The position numbers and the translations under genes are program-made. A stretch of DNA of 64,000 nucleotides, taken from the NCBI GenBank assembly GCA_964035575.1, contig OZ037880.1, positions 1,302,001 to 1,366,000 on the forward strand, given 5' to 3'. This stretch comes from Rhynchopus sp. YZ270_cl-10. Lineage: Eukaryota > Euglenozoa > Diplonemea > Diplonemida > Diplonemidae. How positions within the stretch are numbered: position 1 is the first letter of the stretch; each line of letters opens with the position of its first letter. The notes under the pieces were generated by a model. The model worked only from the letters and a program-made list of their open reading frames with translations. It did no database searches and was not told where the DNA came from. Shown here piece by piece: positions 20,548 to 30,937 of this stretch.

Positions 20548-21841
20548 GGTGCGTGACAGGAAATACGATAGGATGTCACACAGTAAAATACACAACCATA
20601 AATAAATAATCATAGTGGAGCACACTCTAGGGTGGCTACACTAATACAACCAAGATTTCAAATAATTAAAAACAAACAACCAAATCAACCCATCCACGCT
20701 TGCTTCACGTCACCACTGCAGCACAGGAGTGCTTGTACAGCCTCCTTTTGTTTTTGTGTGCTGCGAGTTTTAGATAGTGAAGCCAGGCTCTTCTTCCAAC
20801 ATATGAAACTGCAAATCCACAGCGAGCATGCATACTCGCATGTTCCGTGGAACGTATCAAAGCAGCCCCATGTTTCCCTTTTTATCCTTTATCCTTTTTG
20901 TGCTCGTCGCGGGTTTTCATTCTTACTTTTACTTCCCCTTTCCCATCTTTCGCACTGCAAGTGTGATTTCTCACCGCACCCGATGTGCACGACAGGGTTG
21001 AGGGGGCGCAGGCGAAGCTACAGCACCTGCCCCCCCCTCCTTGTTCTTGTTGCGCGTTCATTTTCTTCTTATTTTTATGTTCCCTTCTCTGCCCGCGGCA
21101 GGCCCTTGTGTCTTGTCCGTCGGGTGTCTGGGTTTGTCTTTGCGAGCTGGGTCTGGATATAGATGGGTCCAGCCTCGAGAGACAAACTACAATGGGACTT
21201 TGTTATGGGGTTTCTTGTTTGCGGAACTGTGTAGGGACTTTGCTTCACTTGTGGATGTGTAAACGAGCGGAAAAACGGGGGTCCGGGGGAGCCTGCGAGG
21301 GCAGCCCGGGCCCTCTTTTTTTGTGCGGCATTCAAAACAGTGTCTCCCACACAACCATTGTTCCGTTTTTGCGCCGCCAAAGCTGTTTGTTTTATTTTTT
21401 TATTTTTTTCTCCGGAAGGTGTGTTCCTTCATATGAGTTACGGGGTTGTCTGTGTGCCCGCTGGCCCCTTGCTTTTTCACGCACTGTGTGTGTGTGCACA
21501 CTCCATACAGGTAGGTGTTGCACACACACACCCCCCCTTTTTTTTTTGCTTTTGTTGCAAGAAGAAGGGGATGTGCAGTGGGCTGAGGCTGAGACGTCCC
21601 GGAACAGAAGAACCAGGACACACGTATCACGTACAGAAAACGTACAAAGAAACGAAACGAAACGAAACGAAACGAAAAGCAATGCCCTTACCCTTATATT
21701 TGTACCTTTTCCACGCGTACCCACCCTATTCCGAACACACCACCACACAGACCTGTGTTTCTTGCCACCACGGTGCAGCATAATTTGCTGTTCAGGTAAG
21801 AGGCGCAGCCCCTTCCTGGGGGAAGGGGTGTTGCATCCAAG
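20548..21841. other. Spacer without a recognised gene
   Basis: A GTGACA/TGTCAC inverted repeat and AATAAA-like motifs follow the stop codon. The 51-nt dispersed element is at 20612-20662. Further on are T-rich and CA/GT-rich tracts and an (AACGA)-type pentanucleotide run at about 21648-21676. Open frames here have biased, low-complexity composition and no domain that I can recognise. Confidence 0.7.
20612..20662 (+). repeat. Dispersed 51-nt hairpin element, copy 1
   Basis: 49 of 51 bases match 58054-58104 on the same strand, 37 kb away, in a spacer after a different gene. It folds as TAGTG / CACTA (20613-20617 with 20639-20643), then AGC/GCT, then CAC/GTG around a TCTAGG loop. The one difference inside the fold falls on an unpaired position (A here, G in the other copy). 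It may be a small mobile element or part of a structured RNA. Confidence 0.6.
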
Positions 21842-24800
21842 ATGGGTAATGATCCACAGAATATGATGCTGAAGCTTGTGAAGAAGGGCAGTGTTACTGG
21901 TACACACAAATTCATCTCGCAGTGCAAGGAGGGGCGCGTATGGGGCGAGGCGAAGGGCACGGGGCTGAACTGCTACAAGGTGCAGCCGGATGTGGGACAG
22001 ATCATTCGTAGTGGTGAGTTTGCGACTAAGTCGCCTGTCTCACAGGATGCGATCACTTGTATCACAGCCAGCAAGAAGGGCGACAAAGGCTTCATCGGGC
22101 TGCACTCAGGCAGAATAGCGCCGTACTCGCCTAGCACCACGACAGACATGAGCTTCGCAGCACACAGTTCCCGCGTGACCGCCATTGTTCTCATTGAGAA
22201 AGCGTCCAAGACTATTGTGTGGAGCAGCTCTGCAGACGGATTCATCAAAATATGGGAAGGATCGAAGGCTACCTCGAAGGCAACAGGGCATAGAGGGGAG
22301 GTCACAGGGGTGGTATGTTACAGGGGGTACAATGACTGCAATTATCCACCTTTTTGTTCACAGATTCATGTCCCGTTCGCTTCTGGTGGCGGCATCATGT
22401 GGAGCTTTGGGATCGACAAAACGATTCGTGTGTGGGACAAAGCTGCCAGCTCTGCAGCAGGGTCTGGGAGCAATAGACGAGCGGCGATTCTGAAGTGCAC
22501 CGACGCAGTGACGTCTCTCGTTGCAGACGAGTCGCAAGGGGTTGTGTGGAGCTGCGATAAGAACTGCATACGTGCGTGGTCTGCGGACACCCGAAATTGC
22601 ATTTGGTCAAGCACAAGGGGAGGAACCTCACTGACTATATGTGGTGACTACGTGGCAGTGATTGCAGACCACACCCATATCGCACTGTGGCCGCTGCAGC
22701 TGCCGTCAGACCTTGAAGAAGACATGGAGTACCCACCACTTACGACGTTGGCGCTGACAGACAAGATGCACGCGTCGCGCATGATTGCACCGAGCCCAAC
22801 GTCGCTGCTGGTGGTGTCGGACAAAGCGATCACGCTGTGCCTCCTGCAGAGCCTTTCGGTAGACCCGGGACGTGAAATTCTAGTTGAAAAGTCGACGGAC
22901 GAAAGTGTGGGTGCCATCTTCCATGCAGACGACTCTCTTCTCCTTGAACGTGTCGAGCCTGGATCTGCTGCAGAGGTATGCATCTTCACTTTCACACTTT
23001 GAATACTCAAACGATCCTCCCTTACAGAGGTGTGGTGCAGCGCGTTTCCTTGGATGGCAGCTGGTGCAGGTCAACCACACACCCGTCAGCACAGTAGCAG
23101 ACGTGCGTGTGAACGTGCGCAAGCAGGCACGCTTCATCCTCACCTTCCAAGTGATCGACTCTGAGAGAAGCACCGCAGCGCCTGAGGAGCGCCACTCACC
23201 ATTGATCCGTCGTGCCTCTTCAAAGCGTGTCAAGAGCAACTCGATATCCAAAGCGCCATCTGTCGCCTCCAACACAAGCTCCAACTACTCTGCAGCAGCG
23301 GCACGTGCCTCCGCACCACCCCCAGCCGCCATCCCAGCAACAGCAACCAACATCCCCGAGATCGGGCAGCTCAAACATCAGAACGGACACTTTGGCGAGA
23401 CGCGCAGGTCGTCGCCCTCGGCAAACTCACACCCCGCCAGCCCGGTTGGCACAAAGAAAACACCGTTTTCGAAGGCACCCGTTAAAAAGGTTATCAAAAA
23501 GGCGCCAACGAAGGTGGCCGCAGCAGAAGTGCCTGCGTACTACAAGGAGCTTGCGGACGTGGCGCGTGACATCGTAGGCAACCACACCGTGGACGACGAA
23601 CTGCCAAACGCACTGCGACGCACAGTGCACGACCTGCAAACGAGGTCGGCGGAGGTGACGGTGGACAACGACAGACAGCTTGCGGACCTGAGGATGCAAA
23701 TCGAGGAACGAAACGAGAAGATACGAGAGCTCGAGTCCGACGGTGTGGACCGGCTGAAGATTGACCTTGAGGATACGTTCAAGAAGATCCTGGACCCCTC
23801 TATCAACGAGGTGCTCACCAAGATGCAGTCGTACCAGGGCAAGGACTCGGAGACGCACTCACCAGAGCACTCACCCCCACCTATGATGCCGGCACCCACG
23901 ACTCCACCTTCGCTTACGCTTGAGAACCTGATGACACGATGCTCGGACGCGGTGAACGCACTGCACACAGTACAGAACTTGAACCTGGACTGGGAGTACC
24001 GCTGCCATGGGAGTGCAGAGGAGCAGGCTGAGTCGCTGCTGCACGGGCTCAAGATGCTGCACACAGGGCTGTGCGTCTCAAAGGACACGCAAGGCAAGGA
24101 GGTCATGCAGCAGGCCGTCCTGCTCTCTGCGCAGACCATTCTCAGTGAACGCGGCGACCGCAGCTTCGAGCAGGTGCAGACGTCTGCGCGCTCGCTCTCG
24201 CACCAGCCACACTCGACACGGCGGCTCTCCTCTGAACACACCACACCTGCGCAGGCTACCCCTGTGCCCCTCCCACGCCGCTCTGTCATGCACGAAGAAC
24301 GCTTCATTGCACCGCCCGAGCTGTCGGAAGTGGACAAGAACAGCCCGACGCCGTCGCCGCTCACTAGAAACCTAGTCCCGCTCTCGCCGCAGGAGGATGC
24401 GCACTACGCACGGCTGTTTGAGCTGCGTGGACACCTGCAGAACTGGCTGCAGCAGAAGCCGAGCCAGCTTCACGAGCGCACACTTCACATCGAACGAGAT
24501 GCATCTGTGCGGGGCGCAGCTGCAGTGCAGAGTGGCGAGGATGAGTTCGAGGACTACCTCACAGGGGAGAGGAAGGAGTACGAGGACATGATGCTCGAGG
24601 TCGAGGAGGGACTGGCCGACGGCCACGCAAGCGGTGCAGGTTCGATAGAGCCGCTGCGACGTATGTGGCAGAAGCTCGAGGAGACGGAGGACAACCTAAA
24701 GGACCTGCTCGACAAACTGCAACGGGACTTCAGCGATGCACAAGCAATAGCAGCAAGCATACACCAAAAGCTGGCCGAGGTATGTCGCCCCTTTCTTACA

Positions 24801-25856
24801 ATTTAAAAACGTTTTCCCGCACAACAGTTCCGCACCTTCATAGACGAAGCTGACGCAGCTCTAAGAACAGCAAAACAAGAGGTATGCTGCTTGGTGTCTT
24901 GATGCGTTGTATTCCATCCACCACAGTTCCAATCGAATGAGAACAACGACGCGCAGTTGTGCCAGTTTGCTGTTCAATGTGTTGCGTTGCATCTGTGGTG
25001 CAAATCGAGGGTGTTTGAGGCTATTCTTGAAGGTCAGCTGGACGGTCAGCTGCAGTACGTCACAGACACTTCAGAGCGTGCACGACTTGAAAACGAGTCG
25101 ACGTCTGTCGAGAGGAGCTGGGAGGTGCTTGAGGAGATGATCTCTGCTGTGACGGGCGCTGCGCCGCCGTCAGAGATCGACGGACACATCGAGTTCGTGT
25201 GGGTGCTCCTTGAGCTGTGCGGCGTGTCGCTCAGCCAGAACATCACACCGGACGTAGCTGCAGGGACACTGGACAAGATTATGACGACTGTTCTACCGCA
25301 GCACCAACAGATGGTATGCTCCTTGCTCTTCACACCACCACTACACCACTACACGTTGCAGATCATTCGCCTGAACGATGTGGACGTCGACGACGACACA
25401 CTGCCGGCACTGGAAACATTGTGCGACGAGGTTGGGAGGGTGCACACAACAGTGTTCCAACCCGTTCTTGTTCAAAATGGGAAGATTGCAAGCCAGACAG
25501 GCGGGCTGAGCCAGTTGATTGTGAAGGGTCTGCAGCGTGACTGCCGACTGCGGTCGCACCACATCCCACGACATCAGTTGGACCCGGCACAGCTGGCACA
25601 TTCGATGAAGAAGGTTGTGCAAGCAGAGCTCTCGCCAAACGCAGTTGGGCTCACCCCAAATGTGATTGAGGAGTTACTGAATCTGTCCCTCACGAAGGGC
25701 GGCACAGTGGTCATTCTCAACACTCTTGGGCAGCTTTCAGCGTTCCACATTCTGAAGGCGAATCAGCCGAACAATATGACAACAGACGAGACACCGCGTT
25801 CGTCTTTATCATCATTGGTCAGCTTTTTCAAGAACCGCCTCGGTGCAGGTCAGTAG
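21842..25856 (+). CDS. WD40 - PDZ-like - coiled-coil protein, six exons
   Basis: Exons 21842-22312, 22364-22975, 23028-24779, 24828-24881, 24927-25313 and 25362-25856 give 1256 residues. The five introns are 51, 52, 48, 45 and 48 bp, all start GTATG, end CAG and sit in phase 0. WD40-like blades cover about residues 70-350; joining exons 1 and 2 restores GHRGEVTGV-IHVPF...DKTIRVWD. A PDZ-like core (ERVEPGSAAE-RCGAA...VQVNHTPVST) spans intron 2. A Ser/Pro/Ala-rich linker, a coiled coil near 560-625, another disordered stretch and a helical C-terminal region follow. This fits a cytoplasmic scaffold or cytoskeletal adaptor, but I do not recognise the family. Introns 1 and 5 are multiples of three without stops, so retention would keep the frame. 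A possible sixth intron (25849-25896) would change the C-terminus. Codon use is less GTG/ACG-extreme than in the arrays. Confidence 0.85.
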
Positions 25857-26572
25857 AATCTTTTTGTCTTTCCCCCATGCGCTGAATCCGTTGCAGGCAC
25901 ATTCAAATATTCGCTGGAGCATTTTTTGTACGTTTTTGTATTAGACAACATTGTTTGATAAAACACAAACAAAACAAAACAAACCACCCATGGTTTTGCA
26001 TTCAATGTTTAAAGCCTAACACTGACCAAAGGGTGGTCGCATGAAGTTGGTAGATTATGAACGAAAAAAAAAAATAGTTGTAACAAGGGGAGGGGAGGAT
26101 GTAAATGTCGAGTCACTTAGACTTAACTCATCTGCACTTTCGGCACGTGCTCAGCAAAAATAAAATGTGGCACCGGTCTTCATTTCTTCGGTGTGTTGTG
26201 CTCGAGATCTCTTTATTTTTCAGAATAAGTAAGTCAACTTAACCGGCCTTGGTCGTTTTGTTTTTGTGACTCTTCCGCTTGCCCAATGCGCGAAGTTCAT
26301 GTTCAATTTGTCCAGCTAAAAGGTTCTCATTTTTTTAACTTGATTTTTTTTTTTGTGTCTTTTCAAGTAAACGAAGAATATGCTACTAGAATATTGCTGG
26401 AGAAACAAAGGCTCTTTTATTGACACCATCCCCGCTGTGTCTGACACAGCTGCATCCAGACACGCAACACCCTCACCCAGATAGCTATCTACACAGAAAA
26501 GAAACAAGAGAGCAACATAAGAAGGAACAGCCGTCCTTATAGAGCCCCTTTCTTCTCCCTGCCTGTGGTTTG
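25857..26572. other. Spacer between the WD40 gene and array B
   Basis: It contains AAACA-rich runs, a short minus-strand coding-like tail (26239-26334), a T-run at about 26344-26355, and a perfect 8-bp inverted repeat GCTGTGTC/GACACAGC (26434-26450). Similarity to array B starts at about 26546, only 27 bp before the first array B start codon, so this first unit has a different upstream region from the other copies. Confidence 0.7.
26239..26334 (-). pseudogene. Possible 3' end of an unidentified minus-strand gene
   Basis: Read on the minus strand, 31 codons end in TAA at 26239-26241 and give a protein-like tail containing LLAGQIEHELRALGKRK and then a Lys/Asn/Thr-rich end. An AATAAA lies shortly after the stop on the same strand. 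There is no ATG, and the frame is closed upstream by a stop, so this would have to be a last exon (TTTTAG as a candidate acceptor) or a remnant cut off when array B formed. Chance is a real alternative for so short a frame. Confidence 0.22.
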
Positions 26573-29458
26573 ATGCGGCAGAGCATGGCACTGCTGGCTC
26601 TGTGTGTGGGGTTGGTGCAGGGAAGCATCTACTCGCAGTACACCCTGGACGGCCCTGAGGTGACGGACACGTTTGGGAGGACGAGCACAACGAAGAAGCT
26701 TGCGCTTGGGTCTGGCAGCAACGCAGTGTGTGGGAAGTCGTACCACATGCGGAGCGGGGACTTCATCAGCCTGAAGGAGGGGAACGGGGCACCCACTGGG
26801 AACGTTGACTTTTCAATTGCGGGCTACGTGAAGCCTGTGACGATGACGAGAAAGGGACGCACGCTGTTCACGCTTGGTGGGACGGACAGGGCTTCGGACA
26901 GGTCACGTGATAACTGGGGTGCGTGGGTGATGGTGGACCGTTACGGACGTCTGAGTGTGCGCACGCCACTCATTCGTGTGAGGAGCAGTGGAAAGGTTGT
27001 GGTGGGTGTGTGGCACCAGGTTGTGTTGACGTACACAGCTGCAGAGACAATGCTGCGGCTGTGGGTCGACGACAAGCTTGTGCTGTCGAAGCGTGCGACG
27101 ATGGACCTGCAGCAGAGTTCGAGGTACGGCGGGATGGCGATTGGGGAGTACCACCTGGGGGGCTCAAGGTTGTCGCGTGACGGGGAGTTCTTTGTCGACC
27201 AGGTGAGCTTTGCGGACCACGTGATGACGCCACAGGAGGCACGTGCGCCGTGCCTGGGGGTGACGGTGGCAGAGACGGAGGCTCCTCGCACAGGAGCACC
27301 TGCCACTTCTGCGCCTGCCACACGTGCACCACCAAGACCAACACCAAGACCAACACCAAGACCCACACAGCCTCCTGCCACATCTGCACCAGCCACACCA
27401 GCACCACGTACAAGCACACCTGCGAGGAGCACGCCACCGTCGTCGTCGTCCTCGGCTGCAGTGTGTGCGCAACGTGGTGCTGTGTGCGGTGTGGTGCGTG
27501 CGCAGGACGGGACAACTGTGCAGTGCGGGAGCTGTGCAGCGGCGGGGATGGTGTGTTCGTTCAACCGCTGCGAGGCACGCTGTGCGCTGGCAGACATCGG
27601 ACAGGGGGGGCCCTTTGACGCAAGCCTGTTCGCGTACGTGCCGCTCGAGTTTTCCTACGAAGACCTGTCTGCACACGCCCACGCAGTGTCGGCGGAGCTG
27701 TTCCCTACGGACAGGCGCGAGCAGGAGTTCCCGTACGAAAGTGTGACGGACATGAGGTCGCGCGCAGTGCGTGTGGACTTTGGTGCGCTGTCTGCTGGGC
27801 CGGGCGGTGTGACGCTGTCGCTGAAGGTGCAGCCGCACACAGCGGGGCAGACGGGTGTGCTGCTGCAGTCTGAGGCGGTGACGGTTGCCGAGGACGCAGG
27901 GCGTGTGTCGGTGGCAGTGCGGGCTGCAGGCGGGAGGAGGGCGGAGGTGGCGGTGGTGCACACGACAGCGCTCTCGCACCGCCACTGCAACCACGTGGCA
28001 GTGGTGGTTGCTGCCGACGGTGCTGTGGCTGTGTACGTGAACGGTGTGGCTGCAGGCGGTGCGCCTGTGTCTGTGTCGGGGAAGACGATACAGCTGAGGG
28101 GCGTGCTCTCTGTGCCACAGCACCCTGGGAAGGTGTGGGACGTGCGTGTGTACTCGCGTGCCCTGGGTGCGGCAGAGGTGGAGACGCTGGGGAACAGGTG
28201 CGGGGCTGTTGGGACGTCGTCGCTGGTGGTGCCCGACGCAACGCTGCCGAACTTCCTGTGCGGTGTGTACGAGTGCATCTACTGGCCTGAGGGGGTGACG
28301 GACACAACGCAGGACAGCTTCGAGTACCAGCTCTCGGGACACGACATGACCTGGGAGCACAACGTGCTGGAGACAGGGATGTACGTGCACGGGGCGCTGT
28401 GTGCCGAGTACGCAAAGCCACGCCAGGTGCTGCTGACGGACGGGTACCGCCGGTCGTGGGTGAGCAAGTTCAACTTTGGGAAGGCGTGGAACCAGTACGT
28501 GCTGCACGAGAACTTCCACGCGTACCAGAAGCGTGCACAGGGGTCGACGAAGTTCCTTGCAGAGTCGACTGCGTCGTGGGGTGCGTTCTCACAGAAGCCG
28601 ACTGCGTACGACACGATTCTCGGGATGTACACCCTGCAGCCGCAGCTGGCGCTGTGGACGACACAGAGCTCGACCTTCGCAGACGGGATTGTGGACATTG
28701 GGAAGGGCGGGCACCAGTACGGGGCGGCGATCTGGGACTGGTTCGTGACACACCACGTGCTTGGGGACGACTTCTGGGTGGGGAAGGTGTACAACCGTGC
28801 GCGCCTTGGGCTGGCACCGCTGAGTGGTGCACCTGCGGAGGGGATGTACAACGCCCTTGCGGAGGCTGGGTACGACATGCGTGAGGTCTTCAGCGACTTT
28901 GCGGCACGTGTGACGACGTGGGACGTCGACTACGAAGAGACCTTCCGTGCGTCTGAGGAAGGGTCGTTCCGCCGTCTGAACGGGAACAACAAGAACAACA
29001 AGGAGGACCCTGTGGCCGACGAGGAGGTTGACAACAAGGTGGCTGTCTTCTACGGTGCCGGCGGCACGGACGGGGCGTGGGTGTCTGTGCCTGGGCGGTA
29101 CATGATCGGGGACTGGGCCTTCAACGCGTACGAGGTGTCGGGTGTGGCGACAGGGACACAGTACACAGTGGGTGTGGTGCCGTCTGCTGCGAACCCTGCC
29201 TACTCTGAGTTCCGTGCACAGGCTGTTGTGCACAACACAGCGACTGGGGAGCGGCGCTACGTGCGGCTCCCTGCAGCGGTGGCAGGGACGGGCGGCAAGG
29301 CTGTGACGGCAACGGTGCGTGTGGGTGCCGGGGAGACGCTGTACTTGGTGGTGGCAAACACGCCTGCAACGCAGTTCACAGACTTCCTCGCGTACTCGTA
29401 CCACTACCTCATCCAGGAGGGGGGTGGGCCACACGTCCCAGTTCCGGACCGTGTGTGA
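26573..29458 (+). CDS. Secreted LamG - HExxH metallopeptidase-like protein (unit 1)
   Basis: 961 residues. Residues 1-17 are a signal peptide (MRQSMALLALCVGLVQG). A LamG/concanavalin-like domain (about 20-228) is followed by a Thr/Pro/Arg linker with PRPT repeats (about 235-290), a Cys-rich knot (about 298-341), a second LamG-like domain (about 355-555), a catalytic-type domain (about 565-800) and a beta-rich C-terminal module (about 815-950). The catalytic part carries HENFH (H645-E646-H649) with E664 in FLAESTAS 15 residues on. This is a gluzincin-like zinc site, so a zinc metallopeptidase is the likely role, although I cannot name the family. LamG modules suggest glycan or matrix binding. 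No intron is seen. The 27 bp before the ATG match the other units; beyond that this copy has a unique upstream region. Confidence 0.85.
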   Translation: MRQSMALLALCVGLVQGSIYSQYTLDGPEVTDTFGRTSTTKKLALGSGSNAVCGKSYHMRSGDFISLKEGNGAPTGNVDFSIAGYVKPVTMTRKGRTLFTLGGTDRASDRSRDNWGAWVMVDRYGRLSVRTPLIRVRSSGKVVVGVWHQVVLTYTAAETMLRLWVDDKLVLSKRATMDLQQSSRYGGMAIGEYHLGGSRLSRDGEFFVDQVSFADHVMTPQEARAPCLGVTVAETEAPRTGAPATSAPATRAPPRPTPRPTPRPTQPPATSAPATPAPRTSTPARSTPPSSSSSAAVCAQRGAVCGVVRAQDGTTVQCGSCAAAGMVCSFNRCEARCALADIGQGGPFDASLFAYVPLEFSYEDLSAHAHAVSAELFPTDRREQEFPYESVTDMRSRAVRVDFGALSAGPGGVTLSLKVQPHTAGQTGVLLQSEAVTVAEDAGRVSVAVRAAGGRRAEVAVVHTTALSHRHCNHVAVVVAADGAVAVYVNGVAAGGAPVSVSGKTIQLRGVLSVPQHPGKVWDVRVYSRALGAAEVETLGNRCGAVGTSSLVVPDATLPNFLCGVYECIYWPEGVTDTTQDSFEYQLSGHDMTWEHNVLETGMYVHGALCAEYAKPRQVLLTDGYRRSWVSKFNFGKAWNQYVLHENFHAYQKRAQGSTKFLAESTASWGAFSQKPTAYDTILGMYTLQPQLALWTTQSSTFADGIVDIGKGGHQYGAAIWDWFVTHHVLGDDFWVGKVYNRARLGLAPLSGAPAEGMYNALAEAGYDMREVFSDFAARVTTWDVDYEETFRASEEGSFRRLNGNNKNNKEDPVADEEVDNKVAVFYGAGGTDGAWVSVPGRYMIGDWAFNAYEVSGVATGTQYTVGVVPSAANPAYSEFRAQAVVHNTATGERRYVRLPAAVAGTGGKAVTATVRVGAGETLYLVVANTPATQFTDFLAYSYHYLIQEGGGPHVPVPDRV

Positions 29459-30937
29459 GAGACAAATGGGGGAATCCTCCGGCAAGGTAAAGACAAAGAG
29501 AGGCACAGAGAATCACCCATTTTACTGATAGCAACAAAAACCCCCACCGCCAATCGAATGTCTTTACCTTTGCCCTTTGCCCTTTCTTATTAATCATTTC
29601 AAAAAAAAAGAATATTGAGGAAACTGACACCTTTTTAATTTACGGACACTCTTTTTGTCTTCATCGCATTTTCTATTGCAAAGCGTTCGGGACACACACA
29701 CACATACATATATACATACAATGTAGTGTGTCTTCTTTTTTTGTTATATTTTGTTCAACACACCATTGTTTCGATTTTAATACGTTAGCAACCAGTCATG
29801 AAACACATGGCACATCCACGATACATACAATACATGCACCCTGTTGTGCTGCTGCAGTGTGGCAAGGTGTGTCACTGCCCTGTCTGCGTTTCGTGTTTGT
29901 GTGTGTTTTTCTGCACGTGTTGCCCACACAGGTCCGCCGGTTGTTTGCTTCAATAGGTTGGTCTGTATCATCATTTTTGTTTATTATCCCCGTTGAGACT
30001 TTGTTCTTCACATAGATCCATGTGTCTCGTGAAGTGCATTCGTCTTGACAAGTTTCGATTTTTTTTCTGTTTTGTTTTCTGTTCCACTAATATACCCTTT
30101 TCAAGCGAAATAAGCCTTTCATTTTTGTTTTAAATTTCATGCTTGTTTCGGGACGTTCTTGTGCACTGCTCATGCACTATCCATGTGATGTACAGGTAGT
30201 CCAATTTTTGCCCCTTATTTTCTTAGCTTTTTTGTTCACCCCACTCTACAGTTTTCATGTTTGCTCGATCCCTTCAATGGGAACACAACAGCTTTTGCTG
30301 TTTTTCTTTTGTTTTTGTTCTTTTGCCCCAAAAACTATTTTGTGAAGGCGGAACAAAAAATATACCACAGCAGACGCAGCATACTTGTCTTTTGTACGTG
30401 GCAGGCACCTTGTGCACCTTTTGGCACAGTGTGGTTTTATTATTATAGAAAACAGAATCTTCTTTGTGGACAGCACAACAACTTTTGCTCAGTTCTGACC
30501 TTCTCCTCTTCCGTTGAGAGGAAAGTGTCCGGACCACGTTGTGCCACAGAAGGTTGCAGGACACGTCGGTTGCCACCTGGCACACACGGCGCTTTCTTGG
30601 CTGTTTATATCACCACTTTCCCTCTTCCCTCCTCCGTTCATCGCATTTTCCAAAAGAAATGTAAAAGAAAAGAATACGCTCTGTAGGGCTGGTTTTTTGT
30701 ACACTGCTTCCTGCACCACACCCCACACCCTGCACCCCACCCGCCCACAAAACACACCCACACACCCACACACCCACAGACCATATCCTTCCATACACAT
30801 TACTCTTATTGGTGACCACACATTTTTGTCTACACTAACCTAACTAACCAAAGCAAAAGAGGAGAACCACGAAGAGCAAGCACAACACAACGGAGCCAGC
30901 AGCGCCAGCAGGTACGGTCGGAGCGAGGACAGCGACA
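29459..30937. other. Array B spacer I (peptidase to PB1/UBA gene)
   Basis: No gene is recognised here. It holds a long stem-loop just after the stop (29481-29574), CA and TA dinucleotide runs near 29690-29720, many T-runs, and a block at about 30425-30690 that is conserved in front of the EGF gene at 58490-58750. A CACACCC-rich run precedes the PB1/UBA start. Copies lie at 36492-37977, 43532-45010 and 50565-52043. Confidence 0.8.
29481..29574 (+). other. Conserved 3' stem-loop after the peptidase gene
   Basis: AAGGTAAAGACA (29484-29495) is perfectly complementary to TGTCTTTACCTT (29559-29570). A 1-nt bulge and a further GGC/GCC extend the stem, and the loop is about 63 nt. It is repeated at 36514-36607, 43554-43647 and 50587-50680. 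An 11-bp version survives at 57386-57465 after the chimeric esterase gene, where the loop has diverged. This is probably a 3' UTR or transcript-end structure. Confidence 0.6.

Noticed and set aside
20985-21866. 293-codon plus-strand frame before the WD40 gene
   Set aside because: It is Cys/Leu/Phe-rich with an (AACGA)n-derived Arg/Asn/Glu run, no domain, and it runs over the WD40 gene start in another frame.
30287-30302. AACAGC/GCTGTT hairpin followed by T-runs, like a bacterial terminator
   Set aside because: The host is eukaryotic and the hairpin is not kept in the diverged copy near 58340.
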